The notes under the pieces were generated by a model that saw only the letters and a program-made list of their open reading frames with translations, made no database searches and was not told the origin of the DNA. Below are positions 1 through 5,164 of a stretch of DNA of 10,948 bases, in pieces. This stretch comes from Prevotella sp. (GTDB lineage: Bacteria; Bacteroidota; Bacteroidia; Bacteroidales; Bacteroidaceae). The first letter of the stretch is position 1; each line of letters begins with the position of its first letter. The DNA lies in contig JAJPZE010000232.1 in assembly GCA_021204565.1 (NCBI GenBank), positions 1 to 10,948 of the forward strand, given 5' to 3'. A program made the position numbers and the translations under genes.

Positions 1-156
1 CTCGCATACGTGCAATACGACCATAAAAGGCTTGTGCGGCGGCTCGAGATATGGTTAACCAAAGCCATCAACGAGGGGAACAGAACCCCCGAAGAGGGTA
101 AGGAATTAATCAGCAACTACCGTGCCGGGCTCTACGGTTATACCTACTTGGAGTAA
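1..156 (+). CDS. speA: Biosynthetic arginine decarboxylase, C-terminal end (partial)
   Basis: Only the last 51 codons and the TAA stop are inside the window; the gene enters from the left edge in frame 1. The end of the protein reads ISNYRAGLYGYTYLE, which I recognise as the very conserved terminus of the Bacteroidales SpeA family. SpeA is a PLP-dependent cytoplasmic enzyme that decarboxylates L-arginine to agmatine, the first step of the agmatine route to putrescine and spermidine. The catalytic barrel lies outside the window, so activity cannot be judged. The stop is four bases upstream of the argB start, so the two genes are almost certainly co-transcribed, placing arginine use and arginine synthesis on one message. 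The call rests on the conserved tail plus the argB neighbour, a pairing known from Bacteroides relatives. Confidence 0.85.
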   Translation, partial: LAYVQYDHKRLVRRLEIWLTKAINEGNRTPEEGKELISNYRAGLYGYTYLE

Positions 157-160
157 GCGT

Positions 161-967
161 ATGGAGCCTCTGACCGTTGTCAAAGTAGGGGGCGCGGTGG
201 TTGAAGAGCCTGCTGCGCTCGACAAGTTATTACATAGTTTCGTGCGCCTCGGCGGGCGACGGCTCCTTGTGCACGGCGGGGGACGGCGGGCGACAAAGTT
301 AGCCCGCGACTTGGGCATACCCACGCAAATGGTTGGCGGAAGACGGGTTACCGACGAAAGGATGCTCGAAGTCGTAACGATGACCTACGGCGGTTTGGTA
401 AACAAGAACATCGTTGCGCGGCTCGGCGCGCTCGGAGTTAAAGCAATAGGTCTGACCGGTGCCGACGCCGGCATTATATTAGCCGACAAACGCCCGCCCG
501 TAACAATCACAAACGCCGAAGGCAAGGTCGAGACTATCGACTTCGGATACGTAGGCGACGTCAGAGCGGTGGACGGAGAGGCGCTCCGGATATTAATAGA
601 GCAAGGCCTGACGCCGGTCGTTGCGCCGGTGACCTGCGACGGACAAGGCGGTTTGCTCAACACCAATGCCGACACCATCGCCGCTTCCGTTGCTGTCGCG
701 CTCGCAAAATATTACGATGTAACCCTCGTTTACGCTTTTGAAAAGAACGGAGTACTGCGCGACGAAACCGATGCTACTTCCGTTATTCCCGTTATAACAC
801 GCGCCGGCTTTGCCCGGCTCGCGGCTGACGGAACCATATCCGGCGGGATGTTGCCCAAGATAGAGAACGCCCTCGCGGCGGTGGATAACGGCGTCGGCGA
901 AGTAAGGATTACATCCGCCGGCAACCTGTCCGGCGGCACGGCTATACGGGCCTCACATTCCGTGTAA
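161..967 (+). CDS. argB: Acetylglutamate kinase (ArgB; possibly acts on N-succinylglutamate)
   Basis: A 268-residue amino-acid kinase that phosphorylates the gamma-carboxyl of an N-acylated glutamate with ATP, the second step of arginine synthesis, in the cytoplasm. Family motifs in order: KVGG with Lys8, HGGG at 38-41, RRVTDERML near 61-69 (acyl-glutamate binding), GLTGADAG near 97-104, NTNAD at 167-171, and SGGMLPK ending at Lys233. There is no N-terminal helix extension of the kind seen in arginine-inhibited hexameric enzymes, so feedback inhibition is less likely. Bacteroidota are known to use succinylated arginine intermediates, so the true substrate may be N-succinylglutamate; the sequence alone does not decide this. 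I chose the ATG at 161 because GGAG lies 7 bases upstream and it directly follows speA; an in-frame GTG at 122 would overlap speA. The extreme C-terminus (GGTAIRASHSV) is a little longer than the ending predicted from the argB tail at 3399-3513. Confidence 0.93.
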   Translation: MEPLTVVKVGGAVVEEPAALDKLLHSFVRLGGRRLLVHGGGRRATKLARDLGIPTQMVGGRRVTDERMLEVVTMTYGGLVNKNIVARLGALGVKAIGLTGADAGIILADKRPPVTITNAEGKVETIDFGYVGDVRAVDGEALRILIEQGLTPVVAPVTCDGQGGLLNTNADTIAASVAVALAKYYDVTLVYAFEKNGVLRDETDATSVIPVITRAGFARLAADGTISGGMLPKIENALAAVDNGVGEVRITSAGNLSGGTAIRASHSV

Positions 968-1014
968 GGATACCATTAATATAACGTCTCCGGCGTTCTT
1001 ATAGGAATATTATA

Positions 1015-1503
1015 TTGGAGTTTGTCAGCGACATATTACCCTTAAAGAACAAACTTTACCGGCTCGCCCTACGCATAACCCGCTCCCCGCAAGAGGCGGA
1101 AGACATTGTCCAAGACACGCTCGTTAAGATTTGGCGCCGGCGATCCTCTTGGGGAGAGATAGAGTCGGCAGAGGCGTTTGCCCTCGCCATTTGCCGCAAT
1201 CAAGCGCTAGATTTCTTAAAACGTAAAGACCGCAACGATATTTCCTTAGACGACATCACCGGCGCTCCGCCGCTTTCTAACGACGACCCCTTCGAACGCC
1301 TTACCCGGACAGACAATCTCTCGCGAATTGAGAAAATAATCAACGCTTTGCCGGAGAAACAGCGAACGTGCATGCAGCTCCGGGATATTGAGGGCTTGGC
1401 TTACAAAGAGATTGCAAGCGTCTTGGATATCACCGAAGAGCAGGTGAAAGTGAATATCTTCCGCGCCCGAAAGGCGGTAAAAGAGAAGTTTTTGAAAAAA
1501 TAA
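1015..1503 (+). CDS. RNA polymerase sigma-70 factor, ECF subfamily
   Basis: A 162-residue two-domain sigma factor. Residues about 10-75 form region 2, with LYRLALRITRSPQEAEDIVQ and the following KIWRRR typical of -10 recognition and core binding. Residues about 107-157 form region 4, with a helix-turn-helix (YKEIASVLDITEEQVKVNI) for -35 recognition. No extra domains are present, as expected for ECF factors. No suitable ATG exists at the N-terminus: the frame is closed by a TAA at 982-984 and the next ATG lies inside region 4. The start is therefore taken as TTG at 1015, with AGGA at 1003-1006 as a possible ribosome site. This gives an N-terminus of the length usual for the family. It sits 47 bases after argB and 68 bases before a membrane protein that is probably its regulator. 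The target genes cannot be told from this window. Confidence 0.9.
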   Translation: MEFVSDILPLKNKLYRLALRITRSPQEAEDIVQDTLVKIWRRRSSWGEIESAEAFALAICRNQALDFLKRKDRNDISLDDITGAPPLSNDDPFERLTRTDNLSRIEKIINALPEKQRTCMQLRDIEGLAYKEIASVLDITEEQVKVNIFRARKAVKEKFLKK

Positions 1504-1571
1504 TCCCCACTTCCTGTAACTTTTCCCCTTACTTATTCGTCTCTCTTTATGTAAGGCGGGGAAAATCTGAT

Positions 1572-2078
1572 ATGGATTATAAATACATCGAACAACTGTT
1601 GGAGCGGTATTGGGAATGCGCCACGACGCTCGAAGAAGAAGCCATCCTGCGGGCGTTCTTCTCGCAAGACGACGTGCCGGAGAGCCTCTCGGCATATCGC
1701 GATTTGTTCGTGTATGAACTTTCCGAGAGCACTAACAACCGGCTCGGAGAGGAATTCGACTCCCGGATTACCCGTCGTCTGGTCGGCAACAAACCCGTTC
1801 CCGCCCGCCGCGTAAGCCTTGTCCGCCGGCTCCGTCCGCTGTATAAAGCGGCGGCAATAGTGGCGATTTTGCTCACGCTCGGCAACGCCGTAGAGATGTC
1901 TATCGATAACGGACGCTCTCCGGAAAACATCGTCGAGGCGGTTACGAGCGGCGATAGCGCAATACAGGTTGCACGCGCAGACTCAATCGAAGTAGATACG
2001 ATACACCATACAAGTCTTGCTCCGCAAGAGCTTACCGACATAAATCAAATAGCGCCGGACAATGTTCCAATAAATTAA
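1572..2078 (+). CDS. Single-span membrane protein, putative anti-sigma partner of the ECF factor
   Basis: A 168-residue protein with no enzyme motif. Residues 1-90 are charged and probably cytoplasmic (YIEQLLERYWECATTLEEEA), one hydrophobic segment at about 92-108 (AAAIVAILLTLG) should cross the membrane after a basic stretch (VRRLRPLYK), and the remaining ~60 residues, acidic and Ser/Thr-rich, would face the periplasm. A short helical cytoplasmic start of the kind LLERYWE...TLEEEA, one span, and a position directly after an ECF sigma gene match a recurrent Bacteroidota arrangement in which the downstream protein is thought to hold the sigma factor inactive. I infer that role from context and topology, not from a recognised zinc-binding anti-sigma motif, which I do not see. 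A terminator follows 70 bases after the stop, so this is the last gene of the speA-argB-sigma unit. Confidence 0.65.
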   Translation: MDYKYIEQLLERYWECATTLEEEAILRAFFSQDDVPESLSAYRDLFVYELSESTNNRLGEEFDSRITRRLVGNKPVPARRVSLVRRLRPLYKAAAIVAILLTLGNAVEMSIDNGRSPENIVEAVTSGDSAIQVARADSIEVDTIHHTSLAPQELTDINQIAPDNVPIN

Positions 2079-2098
2079 AAACAATCAAAATCCCAACC

Positions 2099-2116
2099 GA
2101 AACTCTGACGAGTTTC
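2099..2116 (+). other. Small hairpin upstream of the main terminator
   Basis: GAAACTC at 2099-2105 and GAGTTTC at 2110-2116 form a perfect 7-bp stem with a TGAC loop, 20 bases after the stop of the membrane-protein gene. The run that follows is only weakly T-rich (ACTTTTCC). It could be a weak first terminator or a 3'-end stabilising stem. Confidence 0.45.
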
Positions 2117-2149
2117 AACCACTTTTCCATTAAAACCAATAACTCGGAC

Positions 2150-2187
2150 GAGCCGGTTTCATTCCCCGAAACCGGCTCTTTCTTTTC
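2150..2187 (+). terminator. Rho-independent terminator of the speA-argB-sigma unit
   Basis: GAGCCGGTTTC at 2150-2160 and GAAACCGGCTC at 2168-2178 make a perfect 11-bp stem around the 7-base loop ATTCCCC. It is followed by the pyrimidine run TTTCTTTTCTCCTTTT. It lies between the end of the membrane-protein gene and the promoter of the galactanase, so it separates the two transcription units. Confidence 0.85.
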
Positions 2188-2217
2188 TCCTTTTATAATA
2201 TATTCCGCTCTTTTATC

Positions 2218-2225
2218 TACCTTTG
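2218..2225 (+). promoter_or_regulatory. Bacteroides-type -7 promoter element for the galactanase gene
   Basis: TACCTTTG matches the TAnnTTTG element of the Bacteroidota housekeeping sigma factor. Transcription would begin about 2232, leaving a ~36-base AT-rich leader without a Shine-Dalgarno run before the ATG at 2268, which is normal in this phylum. No good TTTG is present at the usual -33 position; only a T-rich stretch (TTTT at 2191-2194) lies nearby. This site also argues against starting the protein at the in-frame TTG at 2223, which overlaps the element. Confidence 0.6.
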
Positions 2226-2267
2226 CACTCTAACGAAAACATAACTCAAAACCTAATACGAACTATT

Positions 2268-3326
2268 ATGCGAAACGGATTATTAATCATTTTAGCGGTT
2301 TTCTTCGCCCCGCTCGCCGGCTTCGCCGACGAGCCTCAAACGCCGTGCGACTTCGCAAAAGGCGCCGATATAAGTTGGGTGACGGAGATGGAGAGCACGG
2401 GCGCACGCTTTTTTACAACCGACGGCACGGAGACCGATTGCTTCGTTCTAATGAAACAATTAGGACTCAACGCAATACGCCTTCGCGTATGGGTCGACCC
2501 CGCTGAACACGGCAACTGGTGTAATAAGACCGACCTGCTCGACAAGGCTAAACGCACCGCCCGGGCAGGTATGGACGTAATGATTGACTTTCATTACAGC
2601 GACTGGTGGGCGGATCCTTCACACCAGACAACGCCCGCGGCATGGAGAAACTGCACCTATGAAGAGATGAAACAAGCGGTTGCGGAGCATACAAAAGACA
2701 TTCTTCAAGCGTTGAAAGACGAGGGCATAACCCCGCGTTGGGTACAGGTCGGGAACGAGACGAGCAACGGCTTCTTATGGCCTATGGGCGACGCTAAACA
2801 GCACCCGGAGCAATACGCCGGACTCTTTGCCGCAGGGTACGAAGCGGTCAAAACCATCTTCCCCGATGCAATCGTCATAGTGCATTTAGACAACGGATAC
2901 GACCCCGAACTATATGATTGGAACCTCGGCGCACTGCTCGCCGGCGGCGCAAAATTCGATATGATTGGAATGTCGCTATATCCTTATTGGGCGCATCTGA
3001 CCGACAGCAACCGCACTGCCGACGCAACCATCACCGACTGTATCGCCAATATAAAGCGCGTCGCCGAACGCTTCGGATGCGACGTGATGATAGCAGAAAC
3101 GGGTATGGAATGTGCCGACGAACAAGGGCGTTTGGCTTCTGACGCAGTTCTCAATGAGGGTAAGGCGCAACTTGTGCGAATAATAAAAGAATGCCGCGAT
3201 AACACCGGCGGACACTGCAAGGGCGTATTCTATTGGGAACCCGAATGCCGTCCCGGTGCCTACCGTCTCGGCGCGTTTACCGAAGACGGCAAACCAACTG
3301 TCATTATGGACGCATTCAAAGAATAA
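2268..3326 (+). CDS. Secreted arabinogalactan endo-beta-1,4-galactanase, GH53 family
   Basis: A 352-residue enzyme with an N-terminal signal peptide (MRNGLLIILAVFFAPLAGFA, cleavage likely just after), so it works in the periplasm or outside. The mature part is one complete GH53 (beta/alpha)8 barrel, the family's usual size with no added carbohydrate-binding module. Diagnostic stretches are GADISWV, LGLNAIRLRVWVDP, VMIDFHYSDWWADP, VQVGNE with the likely acid/base Glu164, MIGMSLYPYW, and IAETG with the likely nucleophile Glu277. The 113-residue spacing fits the family. GH53 enzymes cut beta-1,4-galactan side chains of pectin (type I arabinogalactan) by a retaining mechanism. No lipobox cysteine is present. 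It has its own promoter and stands alone, without SusC/SusD, a sensor or a beta-galactosidase beside it, which is unusual because such genes normally sit in a polysaccharide-utilisation locus. Confidence 0.93.
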   Translation: MRNGLLIILAVFFAPLAGFADEPQTPCDFAKGADISWVTEMESTGARFFTTDGTETDCFVLMKQLGLNAIRLRVWVDPAEHGNWCNKTDLLDKAKRTARAGMDVMIDFHYSDWWADPSHQTTPAAWRNCTYEEMKQAVAEHTKDILQALKDEGITPRWVQVGNETSNGFLWPMGDAKQHPEQYAGLFAAGYEAVKTIFPDAIVIVHLDNGYDPELYDWNLGALLAGGAKFDMIGMSLYPYWAHLTDSNRTADATITDCIANIKRVAERFGCDVMIAETGMECADEQGRLASDAVLNEGKAQLVRIIKECRDNTGGHCKGVFYWEPECRPGAYRLGAFTEDGKPTVIMDAFKE

Positions 3327-3336
3327 TCCCGACGGA

Positions 3337-3407
3337 GTTATAAGGTTATAAGGTTACAGGTTATTAGGTTATAGGTTCTTACACCAAAAACCTATAATTT
3401 ATAACCT
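3337..3407. repeat. Short AGGTTATA-type direct repeats with inverted copies
   Basis: Just after the galactanase, units of 7-8 bases follow one another: GTTATAAG, GTTATAAG, GTTACAG, GTTATTAG and GTTATAG between 3337 and 3374. Inverted copies follow at 3389-3407 (AACCTATAA and TTATAACCT). TTATAGGTT at 3369-3377 and AACCTATAA at 3389-3397 form a 9-bp hairpin with an 11-base loop. The right-hand inverted copy overlaps the stop codon region of the argB tail. The hairpin could act in 3'-end formation for the galactanase, but there is no clear T-run. Confidence 0.7.
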
Positions 3408-3513
3408 GACTGCGGTGCCGCCTTGCAGGTTATCGGCGGATGTAATCCTCACTTCGCTTTCCGCCGCTATCCACTGCCGTGAGGGCGTTCTCTATCTTGG
3501 GCAACATCCCGCC
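3399..3513 (-). pseudogene. Inverted, frameshifted 3' fragment of an argB gene
   Basis: Read on the minus strand, 3513 to 3412 matches argB 842-942 of this same window. The first 33 bases are identical, from GGCGGGATG through GAGAACGCCCTC. The rest matches at roughly 85-90% by eye, with one extra base near 3457-3460 that breaks the frame. Without that base, translation runs GGMLPKIENALTAV, then EVRITSADNLQGGTAVRL and a TAA stop at 3401-3399, a complete ArgB ending. No homology is seen beyond 3513, so only the last ~38 codons survive and there is no start; it cannot be functional. The intact argB ends ITSAGNLSGGTAIRASHSV, so this tail is not a simple recent copy: it may derive from a diverged duplicate or from a related strain's gene. 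A chimeric assembly is the main alternative. Confidence 0.88.
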
Positions 3514-3648
3514 TGTCTCCTAATCTTGTCCTTTATGAGTTGCTGTCTCTTTGTGGTTTTATTGATTGATTTGGAAAGGTATGCACACCCCTAAAGGAGA
3601 GGGATGTGCACACACGGTTAATTACTTTATTCGCCTTACTTATTGCGC
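3514..3648. other. Gap between argB tail and the small exported-protein gene
   Basis: No coding frame is convincing here. The stretch holds the hairpin at 3582-3610 and a pair of 13-base near-repeats (TATTCGCCTTACT at 3628-3640 and TATTGCGCCTACT at 3641-3653), the second running into the stop codon of the minus-strand gene that ends at 3649. The part at 3514-3580 is featureless to me. Confidence 0.5.
3582..3610 (-). terminator. Possible terminator of the three-gene exported-protein cluster
   Basis: TGCACACCCCT at 3582-3592 and AGGGATGTGCA at 3600-3610 pair over 10 of 11 positions with a 7-base loop. It lies about 40 bases after the stop of the last minus-strand gene. The bases that follow on that strand (ATACCTTTCC) are only moderately T-rich, so termination may be weak. 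The right arm contains GATGTGCACAC, which recurs at 5123-5133. Confidence 0.45.
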
Positions 3649-4281
3649 CTACTGCTTAATTTCCAGATCGTCGAAATCGACGGTCGTTTTACCATAGACG
3701 ACGAAGCCGATGCCGGTAGATTCTAACCTATAATGTCCTATCTCCGGCACTTTCAATGCTTCCATATCATTCACATAGAATTTCAATCTGCCGTCAGCTT
3801 TCTTCATTTGTAACTTCACTTCCGTTTTCTTTTGTGCTTTCAGTTTTATGTCATTTCTGTTTTGACCTGAAATTTTATATTCTCTGATTGTAGCTACGGA
3901 TGCCCTGCCTTCTTTTACCATAAACACGGAATAATTACCGTCGTCAATATAGTTGAACATCAGACCGAAATTCTTATCACCGCCTACTTCCTTAACGAAT
4001 GCAGTACAACTAAGTTCGAAGTCTTCATTAAAGTCAAAGGGAGCATAACAATGGGTTTCCACAAAGGCAGGGTCTCCGCCATCAGTTATTTTTAATGCCG
4101 AGGCTATAGTGTTTCCGCTCTTTTTCCCTTCCATATGCATCTTACCGTCAATAATTATTGCATCTCCTGCATCCCCAGACATCTCCGTCCAGGCGTATTC
4201 GTTGGAATCGAAAGTATCCTTCATCTGTGCATTAGCAGTCATAGCAGCCAATAGTGCCACAACAAACAAAATCTTTTTCAT
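3649..4281 (-). CDS. Small exported protein with probable beta-sandwich (DUF1080/LamG-like) fold
   Basis: A 210-residue protein beginning with a clear signal peptide (MKKILFVVALLAAMTANAQ). The mature part reads as alternating beta strands. It ends with VDFDDLEIKQ, a closing strand seen in concanavalin-like domains of the 3-keto-disaccharide hydrolase (DUF1080) and LamG type; other matching stretches are NFGLMFNYIDDGNYSVF and LQMKKADGRLKFYVNDME. I recognise the fold type but no catalytic motif, so a binding or structural role at the cell surface or in the periplasm is as likely as an enzyme role. The start is the ATG at 4281, with AAGGA five bases upstream; an upstream in-frame ATG at 4326 would put 15 charged residues before the signal peptide and overlap the previous gene. 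It lies 31 bases after the PEGA-domain gene and is the last gene of the cluster. Confidence 0.75.
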   Translation of the reverse strand: MKKILFVVALLAAMTANAQMKDTFDSNEYAWTEMSGDAGDAIIIDGKMHMEGKKSGNTIASALKITDGGDPAFVETHCYAPFDFNEDFELSCTAFVKEVGGDKNFGLMFNYIDDGNYSVFMVKEGRASVATIREYKISGQNRNDIKLKAQKKTEVKLQMKKADGRLKFYVNDMEALKVPEIGHYRLESTGIGFVVYGKTTVDFDDLEIKQ

Positions 4282-4312
4282 ATTGTCCTTATCTTTAATG
4301 GTTTCATGTCTA

Positions 4313-5002
4313 TTACATTTTACCAAGTCTGGTTTGGAACTCGCTAATAAGCGGCTCCATTTCTTTCAGCACCCTGTTGACCTCTCTGTATGATTCGTCT
4401 CGATTAGCCCCAATCACCGGAGCTACCTCTGACGATACTTTGATTTGGAATGTAAGGTCGCCACCTATATTTGTTTCTTTCACGGATACTCTTGTTCTAG
4501 CGACTTTTTCCGCCTCTGTGAGCGTCTTATATTTCCAAGGAGTCTGCACAAATCCCGAAGCCATATCGGTGGTCTGTATCTCGTCGAAATAATTGAGCAA
4601 CACTTGGTGTATCATCTTCCACGCCTTCTCTGTATTACGCTTGCCATTAGCATCTTCGGTGTATAAGTCTTTCGAAACCGTAACAGCAAAATACTTGTTC
4701 ACCGAACCACTTTCAACCGTAACGTCGTAATATGCATCACGACGGAGAGTATAAGATATCGATTTACGTTTGTCGGAGGTGAATAATTTTACTTCCAAAG
4801 GCAGATAACCTTCCTCCTCAAATTTAAGGACGACGAAATCATCTTTTCTGTTCATCGTAACCTCAACGACTCCGTCGCCGATATAGTTTCCGTCAACATA
4901 GATTTTTGCAGTCGACGGCGTAACGGAAATTTTCCTTACATCTTTTGCAGATGCCATAGCGCATATTAGTAATACCGCTAAAATAAAAGAAAACCTTTTC
5001 AT
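4313..5002 (-). CDS. Exported PEGA-domain protein
   Basis: A 229-residue protein with a signal peptide (MKRFSFILAVLLICAMASA). Residues about 25-90 resemble a PEGA domain: PSTAKIYVDGNYIGDG is the characteristic strand-turn-strand, followed by LKFEEEGYLPLEVKL. PEGA domains are small beta modules found in surface or periplasmic proteins of many bacteria and are thought to bind other envelope components. The rest (residues about 95-229) ends in two helical stretches (REVNRVLKEMEPLISEF) and matches nothing I can name. There is no lipobox, so the protein is probably periplasmic. No promoter element of the TAnnTTTG type is seen in the 162 bases upstream, which fits read-through from the lipoprotein gene. 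Function unknown. Confidence 0.75.
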   Translation of the reverse strand: MKRFSFILAVLLICAMASAKDVRKISVTPSTAKIYVDGNYIGDGVVEVTMNRKDDFVVLKFEEEGYLPLEVKLFTSDKRKSISYTLRRDAYYDVTVESGSVNKYFAVTVSKDLYTEDANGKRNTEKAWKMIHQVLLNYFDEIQTTDMASGFVQTPWKYKTLTEAEKVARTRVSVKETNIGGDLTFQIKVSSEVAPVIGANRDESYREVNRVLKEMEPLISEFQTRLGKM

Positions 5003-5039
5003 TCCGGTTTGTCTGTTTTAAATTAATATTATGTGATTA

Positions 5040-5135
5040 TTAGAATGTATAGCCAAGTGAGATAATACAGCTGTGGTTCTTTAACCTGTCGTGCAACACA
5101 TACCGCATGCGACATAGGGACCGATGTGCACACGT
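5040..5135 (-). pseudogene. Decayed 3' end of an outer-membrane beta-barrel protein gene
   Basis: In the 162-base gap between the lipoprotein and PEGA genes, minus-strand bases 5108-5040 read MRYVLHDRLKNHS, then CIISLGYTF and a TAA. Alternating polar and hydrophobic residues ending in an aromatic Phe are the standard last strand of Bacteroidota outer-membrane barrels. A second frame just upstream (about 5127-5111) reads VHIGPYV, which joins naturally if one lost base near 5109 is restored. No start or earlier strands are present, so this is a remnant and not a gene. The identification rests on a short motif and is moderate only. Confidence 0.5.
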
Positions 5136-5164
5136 GCTTGATGCTTTATATTAACACACTACGG

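Noticed and set aside
122..160. GTG start for argB, 13 codons upstream of the ATG
   Set aside because: It overlaps the end of speA; the ATG at 161 has GGAG at a good distance and begins the family's normal N-terminus.
1246..1695. Minus-strand frame across the sigma and membrane-protein genes
   Set aside because: Antisense to two genes with clear families or context; composition typical of a shadow frame.
2223..2267. TTG start for the galactanase
   Set aside because: It lies inside the predicted -7 promoter element and would put polar residues before the signal peptide; the ATG at 2268 starts a clean signal.
3327..3648. CRISPR array or insertion-sequence ends in the repeat-containing gap
   Set aside because: The repeats are 7-8 bases, contiguous and without spacers; there are no terminal inverted repeats around a transposase gene.
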